Source: an uncultured Bacillota bacterium
GTDB taxonomy: Bacteria > Bacillota_I > Bacilli_A > RFN20 > CAG-826
Length of the DNA: 9,454 nt
Direction of reading: 5' to 3'
Assembly (NCBI GenBank): GCA_949298295.1
Contig: CASFWS010000030.1
Location: 1 to 9,454 of the forward strand
A program made the translations under genes and the position numbers. The notes beneath the pieces were generated by a model, which saw only the letters and a list, made by a program, of their open reading frames with translations, searched no databases and was not told the DNA's origin. Of the stretch, positions 1 through 5,961 are shown one piece after another (positions within the stretch are counted from its first letter, which is position 1; every line of letters starts with the position of its first letter).

Positions 1-2
1 AT

Positions 3-926
3 CTCCCGGTCCCCGGCCCCGTCGCGATGATTTCCCAATCGGGGGCCAATCTATTGGCCGCCCTCGGGACGAGCCAAGAAGAACATCTCGGGATGAGCTT
101 CTTCGTCGGCCTCGGGAACAAAGCCGACGTCGACTTCTCGGAGTTCATCGAATATGCCGAGAAAGACCCCCATACGAAGTGCCTGGCCATCTACATCGAG
201 GGCCTTGATTCCCCCGAGGCCTTCGTCAAGGCCTGCCGAAAGGCGAGCAAGCCGATCGTCGTCATCAAGGTCGGGGGAAGCGCCATCGGCGCTAAGGCCG
301 CCTTCGCCCACACGGCCAGCGAAAACCCGGAAGCCGACACCTATTACGACGATATCATCAAGGAAGCCGGGGCCATCCGGGCTGGGACATGGCAAGAGTT
401 CCTCGACGTCTCCTTGGCCCTCGGCCTCGAGCCGCCGCTTAGGGGCGATAACGTCGTCCTCATCACCAACGGCGGCGGGGCGGGGCTTCTATCCTGCGAC
501 CACTTCGAGCGCCTCGGGATGCCCCTAAGGGAACTCAAGGACATCTCCCCGCTCCTCGCCCAGAAGATAAGGGCCTACATGCCGATGTTCGGCTCGCCCC
601 TCAACCCGGTCGATATCTCCGGGACGGCGAGCGTCATCCAATACCGCGGGGCTTTCCAACAAGCCCTCCGCGACCCAAAGGTCGAAGGTCTCCTCGGGGC
701 CATCTGCCCGACGGCGGTGACCGACGTCCTCGGGGTGGCTAGGGCAGCCGCCGAGGTCCGCGCCGCGACCAAAGGCCTAAATAAGCCGTTCCTGATGATC
801 TGCCAAGGCGGGGCCGAGTGCCGGGAGGCCATCCGCTACCTCCGCGACCATGGGATCGCCGCCTATCCGACGGCCGAGCAGGCGGTCAACGCGATGGTCG
901 CCCTCCGTAAGGCCTCCTCCGACTGA
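3..926 (+). CDS. ADP-forming acyl/acetyl-CoA synthetase alpha subunit, 3' part (5' cut by window edge)
   Basis: The reading frame is open from the left edge, and the residues before the first ATG (position 27) read GPVAMISQSGA, the family's conserved CoA-ligase motif. The ATG at 27 is therefore internal and the gene starts outside the window. The family makes acyl-CoA + ADP + Pi reversibly into acid + CoA + ATP, a cytoplasmic substrate-level phosphorylation step. Visible landmarks are VGLGNKADVDF, AFAHTAS with the presumed phospho-histidine at 309-311, an NGGGAG loop at 469-486, and SPLNPVDISG at 595-624. The protein ends about 204 residues after the His. Archaeal stand-alone alpha subunits are about 460 residues with the active His near 257, so this fits a separate alpha chain with no fused ATP-grasp (beta) domain. 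The missing N-terminal part should be the CoA-binding Rossmann domain. No beta subunit follows. The acid substrate cannot be told from sequence. Confidence 0.88.
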   Translation, partial: LPVPGPVAMISQSGANLLAALGTSQEEHLGMSFFVGLGNKADVDFSEFIEYAEKDPHTKCLAIYIEGLDSPEAFVKACRKASKPIVVIKVGGSAIGAKAAFAHTASENPEADTYYDDIIKEAGAIRAGTWQEFLDVSLALGLEPPLRGDNVVLITNGGGAGLLSCDHFERLGMPLRELKDISPLLAQKIRAYMPMFGSPLNPVDISGTASVIQYRGAFQQALRDPKVEGLLGAICPTAVTDVLGVARAAAEVRAATKGLNKPFLMICQGGAECREAIRYLRDHGIAAYPTAEQAVNAMVALRKASSD

Positions 927-1016
927 TTTTCCCCGCAAAAGCCTTTCCCTCCTTCTTGAAAACGCTTTTTCCTTGCTTCCCGCCCGCCTGCCTCATTAAG
1001 GTAGGTGGGCTTGATG

Positions 1017-1023
1017 AAGGGAG
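1017..1023 (+). promoter_or_regulatory. Shine-Dalgarno of the Ntn hydrolase gene
   Basis: AAGGGAG lies 7 nt before the ATG at 1031. It fixes the start there rather than at the in-frame upstream ATG at 956, which would add 25 non-signal-like residues and has no such site. Confidence 0.75.
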
Positions 1024-1030
1024 CGTTAAA

Positions 1031-2251
1031 ATGAAAAAAGGTGCAAAGGTTGCTATCGGGGTTTCCGTCGGCGTCGTCGGGGTCCTCGCCCTGGCCGTCG
1101 GGACGGTTTATGGCGTCTGGAGCAAGGAAATCAACTCCGTCCTCTCCATTCGGGAAATCATCCCGGCCCACGAAGAGAATGCGGCCGGGGCCGTTTACGA
1201 AATGACGATGGACGGGGGCTACTACTTCGACGACTTCCTCGCCGAGGGCGGGGCCAAAAGCGACGACGAGCTCATCGACTTCATCGTCGGGAAGCTCACG
1301 AAGGGGCTTTTCGAGGTCGATCTCGGCACCCCCGAGATTGCCTGCTCATCCTTTGCCGTCACCGACGAAGACGGGAACAACCTCTTCGGGCGGAACTACG
1401 ACTTCACCTCGACGACCTCCCTCATCCTCCACACCAACCCGGGAGGAGGCAGGCACGCCTTGATCAGCAGCGTCGATATCCAGTTCCTCAACCTCGGGGA
1501 CGGGATCCACGGGATCGTCGATAGCCTCACGGCCATCGCGGCGGCCTACGCCCCGTTCGACGGGATGAACGACGCCGGCGTCAGCTGCGGCATCTACATG
1601 TCCTACCAAGGGCCCGAGGGCGGCACGGTGGCCACCGACCAGAATACCGACCTCCCCGACCTTACCTCGACGACGATGCTTCGCCTGATCCTCGATTACG
1701 CCGACAATGTCGAGGAAGCGGTGGAACTCGTGAAGCGTTACGATTTCCACGATTCGGCCAATTCCTCCTTCCATTACATGGTGGCCGATGCCTCGGGCAA
1801 AAGCGCCATCCTCGAATGGGTGGCCCCCGGGGCCAATGACCTCACCGACCTCGACGGGAGCAAGCGGGAGCTCAAGGTCTATTACAATGACGACGATGCT
1901 TCCCTTGGGGAAAACGAGGCGGCCGAGAGCTTCCAGTACATAACCAACTTCATCGTCACGCCCGATTACTACAATGACGACTCCGCGAAGAAAGGGCTCG
2001 ACCGCTATCAGTACATCCACGAGTTCATCAACGGCGACGGGGACAATAACGAGGGCATCCTTTCCCGGGAAGACTGCATGACCCTTCTCGAGGACCTCGG
2101 GCGGCGGAAGTGGAACAATAACCACGAAGGCCAGTCCGACAACGTCACCGTCTGGTCGGTCCTCTACGACCTCGACAACCTGACGGCGACTTGGGTCAGC
2201 AACGAGGAGTTCGACCGCGAAGGCTCGACCCTCCATTTCTCGCTTCGATAA
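1031..2251 (+). CDS. Membrane-anchored choloylglycine hydrolase / acid ceramidase-like Ntn amidase
   Basis: 406 residues. Residues 1-30 are a Lys-rich start followed by a Gly/Val/Ala-rich hydrophobic segment, a signal anchor or uncleaved signal, so the enzyme should face outward. Residues 31-104 look like a propeptide region. Cys105 (PEIACSSFAV) followed by LFGRNYDF (Arg121, Asp124) matches the nucleophile-Cys and Arg/Asp pattern of linear-amide C-N hydrolases (bile salt hydrolase, penicillin V acylase, NAAA/acid ceramidase). Asn244 with HYMVADASGKSAILEW (248-263), Arg325 and VTVWSVLYDLDNLTA (372-386) fit the family core. The Cys is internal, so activation should need cleavage before Cys105, as in NAAA/acid ceramidase; this is inferred. 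Possible substrates are conjugated bile salts, N-acyl lipids, beta-lactams or acyl peptides; sequence alone does not choose. The gene stands alone, 104 nt after the CoA synthetase subunit, and is closed by a strong terminator. Confidence 0.85.
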   Translation: MKKGAKVAIGVSVGVVGVLALAVGTVYGVWSKEINSVLSIREIIPAHEENAAGAVYEMTMDGGYYFDDFLAEGGAKSDDELIDFIVGKLTKGLFEVDLGTPEIACSSFAVTDEDGNNLFGRNYDFTSTTSLILHTNPGGGRHALISSVDIQFLNLGDGIHGIVDSLTAIAAAYAPFDGMNDAGVSCGIYMSYQGPEGGTVATDQNTDLPDLTSTTMLRLILDYADNVEEAVELVKRYDFHDSANSSFHYMVADASGKSAILEWVAPGANDLTDLDGSKRELKVYYNDDDASLGENEAAESFQYITNFIVTPDYYNDDSAKKGLDRYQYIHEFINGDGDNNEGILSREDCMTLLEDLGRRKWNNNHEGQSDNVTVWSVLYDLDNLTATWVSNEEFDREGSTLHFSLR

Positions 2252-2280
2252 GAAAAAAGGGGCGCGCCCCCTTTTCTTTC
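2252..2280 (+). terminator. Intrinsic terminator after the Ntn hydrolase gene
   Basis: Starts right after the TAA stop. The G/C palindrome GGGGCGCGCCCC (2259-2270) is flanked by six A on the left and CTTTTCTTT on the right, so the stem extends by A:U pairs and ends in a U-rich run. Confidence 0.85.
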
Positions 2281-2284
2281 ACTT

Positions 2285-2302
2285 GGAAGGGTCCTTCCTT
2301 TT
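2285..2302 (+). repeat. Small inverted repeat with T-run, possible second terminator stem
   Basis: GGAAG (2285-2289), a 4-nt loop, CTTCC (2294-2298), then TTTT. The stem is short. It could back up the preceding terminator or be an operator for the next gene; it may also be chance. Confidence 0.3.
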
Positions 2303-2324
2303 AAACCACTGCTTTGGTAGGCTT

Positions 2325-2340
2325 AAGGAGAAATAGGAGA
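2325..2340 (+). promoter_or_regulatory. Double Shine-Dalgarno of the first small membrane protein
   Basis: AAGGAG (2325-2330) and AGGAGA (2335-2340) both lie before the ATG at 2346. The second has the right 5-nt spacing. Two strong sites in a row are unusual and suggest high translation. Confidence 0.65.
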
Positions 2341-2345
2341 ACGCC

Positions 2346-2738
2346 ATGCGAAAAACCGCCTTCATTCTGAACATCATCGGGGCCGTCCTGCTCGGGGTCG
2401 GAGCCGTTTCCGTCTTCTTCGTCTGCCTCATGTGGCCATCGATTTCGGAGATGCTGCTCCAGCTTTTGGCCGACAATGGATCGACCATTGAACAGGTGAG
2501 CGCCTTCCGGCAAATGTTCGATCTCTATTACGTTCTCCTCTGGGTGGCCATGGTTTTCGAGATCATCGGTGCCGTCTTCGAAGGGGTGGCCGCCGGGCTC
2601 AACAAGAAAGCCGTCTCCAAATCGGCGGTCGTCGCCCCGGCCGTCCTCTCGATCGTCTTCGGCGGCCTCCTCGGGATCATCGCCGGCATCTTCCTTCTCG
2701 TCGCCAAGGACGAGGAGTTCGCCTCCCCGCTTATTTGA
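2346..2738 (+). CDS. Small multi-pass membrane protein, first of a tandem paralogous pair
   Basis: 130 residues. Hydrophobic segments lie at about 5-29, 60-85 and 94-118, so three or four membrane passes are expected. A polar stretch (about 31-58) containing DNGSTIEQ separates the first two. The C-terminal part holds LNKKAVSKSAVVAPAVLS and FGGLLGIIAGIFLLVA and ends in DEEFASPLI. The layout loosely recalls DUF4064-type small membrane proteins of Gram-positive bacteria, but I cannot assign a family firmly and no function is known. The start is set by a strong ribosome binding site. The next gene encodes a clear paralogue with the same ends and a different middle loop. No catalytic motif is visible. 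Confidence 0.8.
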   Translation: MRKTAFILNIIGAVLLGVGAVSVFFVCLMWPSISEMLLQLLADNGSTIEQVSAFRQMFDLYYVLLWVAMVFEIIGAVFEGVAAGLNKKAVSKSAVVAPAVLSIVFGGLLGIIAGIFLLVAKDEEFASPLI

Positions 2739-2742
2739 GCCC

Positions 2743-2769
2743 GACGCCTTTCCCCAAGGGATGGGCGTC
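2743..2769 (+). terminator. Possible weak terminator or attenuator between the paralogues
   Basis: GACGCC (2743-2748) pairs with GGCGTC (2764-2769), five bases after the first gene's stop. The tail is only moderately T-rich (TTGCATTT), so termination may be partial. It could instead be an mRNA-stabilising hairpin. Confidence 0.35.
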
Positions 2770-2798
2770 TTGCATTTACCTTTCCCGGCTCCTACACT
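2770..2798 (+). promoter_or_regulatory. Possible promoter of the second small membrane protein
   Basis: TTGCAT (2770-2775), a 17-nt spacer, then TACACT (2793-2798). Matches to the sigma-A boxes are 3/6 and 4/6 with ideal spacing. This would give the second copy its own transcript after the weak hairpin. Tentative. Confidence 0.35.
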
Positions 2799-2822
2799 TC
2801 GGGTAGCAAAAGGGGAACATCC

Positions 2823-3191
2823 ATGAGAAAAGCTGCCTTCATCCTCAACATCATTGGGGCGGTGTTCGCCGGCATTTCGGCCATCGTCGTCTTCTTCCTC
2901 GCCATCGGCGCGGGCGCTGCCGGAGCGGCGGCTCCCGGGACGACGCCCAATCCCGAGGAAGCCCAATTCGTCTATCAGATTCTCCAGGCGAGCTATTGGG
3001 TTTCCTTCCTCGTCGTCCTTGCCGGCTTCGTCATCCAGATCGTCGCCGCCGTCCTCAACAAGAACGCCGTTTCCAAATCGAGCGTCATGGCCCCGGCCAT
3101 CCTCTCGATCATCTTCGGCGGCCTCCTCGGGATCCTTGCCGGGATCTTCCTCCTCGTCGCCAACGACAGCGAGTACGCGAGTCCGCTTTGA
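2823..3191 (+). CDS. Small multi-pass membrane protein, second of a tandem paralogous pair
   Basis: 122 residues. It begins MRKAAFILNIIGAVFAG, almost the same as the preceding gene product, and shares the C-terminal block SKSSVMAPAILSIIFGG, LLGILAGIFLLVA and the final ASPL. The middle differs: residues 29-47 form a Gly/Ala/Pro-rich segment (GAGAAGAAAPG, TTPNPEE) instead of the longer polar loop of the first copy. Hydrophobic segments lie at about 5-35, 58-78 and 88-113. AGGGG (2811-2815), 7 nt upstream, supports the ATG at 2823. The C-terminal coding DNA is still very alike between the copies, so the duplication is fairly recent or maintained by gene conversion. Function unknown. The gene ends at a strong terminator. 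Confidence 0.8.
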   Translation: MRKAAFILNIIGAVFAGISAIVVFFLAIGAGAAGAAAPGTTPNPEEAQFVYQILQASYWVSFLVVLAGFVIQIVAAVLNKNAVSKSSVMAPAILSIIFGGLLGILAGIFLLVANDSEYASPL

Positions 3192-3208
3192 TTGGACCGC
3201 TTATCGAT

Positions 3209-3237
3209 AAAGGGCCGCAAAAGCCCTTTTTCTTTTT
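3209..3237 (+). terminator. Intrinsic terminator after the small membrane protein pair
   Basis: AAAGGGC (3209-3215), a 7-nt loop, GCCCTTT (3223-3229), then a T-rich tail with TTTTT at 3233-3237. The perfect 7-bp stem lies 17 nt after the stop. Confidence 0.85.
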
Positions 3238-3282
3238 GCCTTTTGCCCTAATTGACAGCAAAATGGGGGTCGGAGAGAAGCC

Positions 3283-4041
3283 ATGGACGATAAACAAGCG
3301 CGGAATGCCCTCAGGCGAAAGCAAGTCTACCGGGCCCTTTTAAGCGCCGTCCCGATTCTTGCCCTCATGCTCTTTTTTGAGATACTCTTCGAGTTTCCCC
3401 CGGTCGTCGAGGCCCTCTCTTCTTTCGTGACGAGCGGCCATAACGACGTCATCGTCTACCTCATCGTCTTCTTCCTCATGTACCTGCAGGGGACCATCCT
3501 CCCCATCCCGGCCTACATTCCCCTCAACGCGGCGGTTAGCATCGGCCTCGTCGATACTTCCCTTGGGATCTTCGGGATTTGGGGCCAGGATTCGACCTGG
3601 ATTCTCTTTGCCGTCGTCCTTAGCGCCTATCTCCTCGGGGTCGCGACTGCCTATCTCCTCGGCTATTTCTTTGGGAGCAAAGCCGTCAAGTGGATCGCCT
3701 CGAGCGAAGAGGAGTACGAGAAATGGAAGGGCGTCCTCGACGGAAAGGGAAAGTGGTTTTATTTCCTTACCGTCCTCCTTCCGGTCTTTCCTGACGACGT
3801 CCTCTGCCTCGTCTGCGGCTCCCTCCGGATGAACTTCCCCTCTTTCTTCCTCGCCAATCTCGTCGGGCGTTCGATTGGCCTCCTTTTCATGATTTCCGGC
3901 CTTACCCTCATCAAGGAGGCCTCTTCTAGCTTCCCGTGGGCCGCCTTGGCCTGGGGTCTGGCTCTCCTCTTTTCGATTGCCGCGGTCTTATTCCTCCGCT
4001 TCCGCTACGGGGAAGGGAAAAAGGAAGGGAAGCAGGGCTAG
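3283..4041 (+). CDS. VTT-domain (DedA/TVP38/TMEM64-type) membrane protein
   Basis: 252 residues, a normal size for the family. A short basic cytoplasmic start (RRKQVYR) precedes hydrophobic segments at about 15-38, 55-75, 105-130, 160-180, 186-208 and 216-238, and the C-terminus is Lys-rich and cytoplasmic. Family marks are the re-entrant-type stretch TILPIPAYIPLNAA (71-84), the Gly-rich helix YLLGVATAYLLGYFFGSK (116-133), and LLPVFPDDVLCLVCGSLRMN (165-184) followed by NLVGR (192-196). These match the VTT core of TVP38/YdjX-like proteins more than classical DedA. VTT/DedA proteins are linked to undecaprenyl-phosphate or phospholipid movement across the membrane and to envelope homeostasis. 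GGAGAG (3272-3277), 5 nt upstream, sets the start. No terminator follows, so it may be read through into the lipoprotein genes 87 nt downstream. Confidence 0.87.
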   Translation: MDDKQARNALRRKQVYRALLSAVPILALMLFFEILFEFPPVVEALSSFVTSGHNDVIVYLIVFFLMYLQGTILPIPAYIPLNAAVSIGLVDTSLGIFGIWGQDSTWILFAVVLSAYLLGVATAYLLGYFFGSKAVKWIASSEEEYEKWKGVLDGKGKWFYFLTVLLPVFPDDVLCLVCGSLRMNFPSFFLANLVGRSIGLLFMISGLTLIKEASSSFPWAALAWGLALLFSIAAVLFLRFRYGEGKKEGKQG

Positions 4042-4058
4042 GCGGCTCCCGAAGAGGG

Positions 4059-4123
4059 AAGGATTGCGCTATACTGACGCTTGGTAGGCTTTGCCTACAT
4101 CGCGTTTCGGGAAAGGATTGCGC
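4059..4123 (+). repeat. 11-bp direct repeat flanking a hairpin upstream of the first lipoprotein
   Basis: AAGGATTGCGC occurs at 4059-4069 and again at 4113-4123, 54 bp apart. The second copy supplies the weak Shine-Dalgarno AAAGGA. Between them GTAGGC (4084-4089), loop TTT, GCCTAC (4093-4098) forms a perfect 6-bp hairpin. Confidence 0.6.
4070..4075 (+). promoter_or_regulatory. Possible -10 box for the lipoprotein genes
   Basis: TATACT matches TATAAT at 5 of 6 positions, 53 nt before the start codon. I find no convincing -35 box at the usual distance, so this is weak. Transcription from here would start just before the hairpin at 4084-4098. Confidence 0.3.
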
Positions 4124-4128
4124 ATTCA

Positions 4129-5922
4129 ATGAAGAAAACACCCCTTTTTGTTTTGGCGACGGTCTTCGGCCTTGCCGCTTGCGGCGGACCGCAAGCCTCG
4201 GAGGGAGGCTCGGGCCTCTCCTCGGTCGAAAGCGTCGTTTCTTCCTCCGAGGGCGGGGCTTCTTCCTCTTCCTCGGAAGAAGGTCGGGATTCATCGATTT
4301 CCGAAGGGAGCTCCTCGTCTTCTAGTTCTTCCGAGGAGGTGCCTCCGACCTTGGATGAGCTCTTGGGGAAACTTAGCTCCGAGCTGGCCTTCAAGGGAAC
4401 GATGAGCGAGCTGAACCTCGATCCCTTCGCCGAGAGCGCCGAGCCGACGGTTTCGCCGGTCGAGGGCTATGTCTCGTCAGGGAAATGGTATAGCAAGATC
4501 GGGACTTCCAAACTCTATTACCTAAAGGGGGAAGACGGCTTTGCCTACGCCCCGCGCCTCAACTTCGACAATACTCTCGACCTTGAGCCGGTCGAGGATT
4601 TCGAGGGAAAGACGCCCTTCGCCCACGAAAGCCCGTTCGGTGCCCTTTCTACCGATGCCCTTGCTTTCGACGAAGAGAGCAAGGTGCTGACCGTCAATGT
4701 CCCGGTGGGGCTATCCCCATCCTTCGGGCGGAGCTTTCTAGCTAACGAAAACATCGCTCCGACCGCCGTCGCCGTCTCCTTCGACGAGGACTATGAGCCG
4801 GCCGAAATGACTTGGACGATTCCGACGATCGTGGTCATCGACCCGGCCTGGGGCTTGGAATACCAGTACGAATATACCTTTGAAGCCTCCTTCGTTTCGC
4901 CTTCCGAGATTGCTCTCCCGGCCGATGCTCCCCTTCCTTCCCTCGAAGGGCAAGCCGAGCTTGAGGCGGCCCTAGGGGAGCTCGCCAAGGGGAACTACCG
5001 TCTCCTTTACGAGGATGCCGCCCAAGGAGTGAGCGCCGAGATTATCTCGAGCCCTTCCTTCTACGATGTCCGCCTTTCTAAGGAGAGCGGGGAAAGCCAT
5101 GGCGGCTACTATTTCCCCGAGGAAGGGATGGCCTCTCCTTACGAAGTCCTAGACGGCATACCGACCGGGACTTCCGCGCCTGAAGAGGGGACCCTTGCCT
5201 CTCTTACCGGGGCTTCCTTCGACTTGGCCAGCGAATTCTTCGTTCCGGAAGGAGAGGGGACCTTCCTTCTCCGCGACGAGGGCAAGGATTTCGTTTCCCG
5301 GATCTATCCGGCCAACTTCGTCTCCGCGGCCCTCGAGCGGGAAGGCATCTACACCCTCGACGGCCTTCTCAACGGAACTTTTGCCGTCGCTATCGGGGAG
5401 GGAACCCTTTCCTTCTCCTTCGACTACGAATATGAGCAACTGACTCCCGACTTCACCTACGAGACGGTCAAGGGGACCGTCGAGATCGCCGTCTCCGGCT
5501 TCGGGACGACGGAAGATCCCTATGAGAAAGAGGCCTTCGTTCCCTACGAAAGCCCGGATACTTGGCTCGAGCTCGGCGGGGAAGCCCTCGTTTCGGCCTT
5601 GGCCGCCTGCCTTGGGGATCCTAATATCCTCCCTCTTCCCGACACTTCGTCGATGTCTTCCTTCACCTACGACGACTTCTTCAGCCTGACCCTGTATTTT
5701 GTCTATCCCTCGGCCGGAGCCTTGGGCGAGGCGATGGCTTCTTATGGCGAGGCTCTCCTCGCGAGCGGATGGGTAGCCGGGGAAGGAAGCGCTTGGCAGG
5801 GTACCCCTTACACTTATGGAAGTGGGGATGAAGCGAAGACGGTCACCATTTCCGAGGATGCCTTTGCCGACGAGCCGACGATGAGCCTAGCCATTGGATC
5901 CTCATCGGGCTTCTCCTTTTGA
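4129..5922 (+). CDS. Large surface lipoprotein of unknown function, first of a tandem paralogous pair
   Basis: 597 residues. MKKTPLFVLATVFGLAAC is a lipoprotein signal with lipobox LAAC, so the mature chain begins at Cys18 and is lipid-anchored on the outer face of the membrane. Residues 21-70 form a Ser/Glu/Gly linker. The rest is acidic, rich in aromatic residues and Gly, and looks mostly beta. Landmarks shared with the next gene product are NFDNTLDLEP (145-154), LGELAKGNYRLLYE (282-295), FVSRIYPANF (388-397), GFGTTE (457-462) and ASYGEALLASGW (537-548). No enzyme motif or known domain is recognised; a binding or surface-structural role is possible. The start at 4129 gives a clean signal peptide; the in-frame TTG at 4081 would put 16 residues before it. 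The ribosome binding site is weak and distant. The gene ends in a tandem TGA-TAG stop. Confidence 0.85.
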   Translation: MKKTPLFVLATVFGLAACGGPQASEGGSGLSSVESVVSSSEGGASSSSSEEGRDSSISEGSSSSSSSSEEVPPTLDELLGKLSSELAFKGTMSELNLDPFAESAEPTVSPVEGYVSSGKWYSKIGTSKLYYLKGEDGFAYAPRLNFDNTLDLEPVEDFEGKTPFAHESPFGALSTDALAFDEESKVLTVNVPVGLSPSFGRSFLANENIAPTAVAVSFDEDYEPAEMTWTIPTIVVIDPAWGLEYQYEYTFEASFVSPSEIALPADAPLPSLEGQAELEAALGELAKGNYRLLYEDAAQGVSAEIISSPSFYDVRLSKESGESHGGYYFPEEGMASPYEVLDGIPTGTSAPEEGTLASLTGASFDLASEFFVPEGEGTFLLRDEGKDFVSRIYPANFVSAALEREGIYTLDGLLNGTFAVAIGEGTLSFSFDYEYEQLTPDFTYETVKGTVEIAVSGFGTTEDPYEKEAFVPYESPDTWLELGGEALVSALAACLGDPNILPLPDTSSMSSFTYDDFFSLTLYFVYPSAGALGEAMASYGEALLASGWVAGEGSAWQGTPYTYGSGDEAKTVTISEDAFADEPTMSLAIGSSSGFSF

Positions 5923-5961
5923 TAGTCGAGCGGGCTTTTGCGGACTTTTCAGCAACTCAAC

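Noticed and set aside
937..969. AAAAGC / GCTTTT dyad after the CoA synthetase gene as a terminator
   Set aside because: A 6-bp A/T-rich stem with a 21-nt loop is too weak to call.
1346..2236. Long antisense open frame (296 codons) opposite the Ntn hydrolase gene
   Set aside because: Its product is Val/Asp/Gly-rich low-complexity sequence caused by the C-ending codon bias of the sense gene; no ribosome site, and the sense frame carries clear family motifs.
3252..3257. Perfect TTGACA upstream of the DedA-like gene as a -35 box
   Set aside because: At 16-18 nt downstream there is only the purine-rich ribosome binding region, with nothing like a -10 box.
2314..4091. Shared 11-mer TTGGTAGGCTT at 2314-2324 and 4081-4091, both upstream of genes
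   Set aside because: Several 11-mer pairs are expected by chance in a window this size; distances to the start codons differ (21 and 37 nt) and no third good copy was seen.
3936..4325. Plus-strand open frame spanning the end of the DedA-like gene and the start of the first lipoprotein
   Set aside because: Overlaps two well-supported genes in another frame, is Arg/Gly-rich, and has no ribosome site.
4189..4341. Ser-codon-rich tract of the first lipoprotein as a phase-variable microsatellite
   Set aside because: The TCC/TCT/TCG/AGC codons are mixed, with no uniform repeat unit long enough to suggest slippage.
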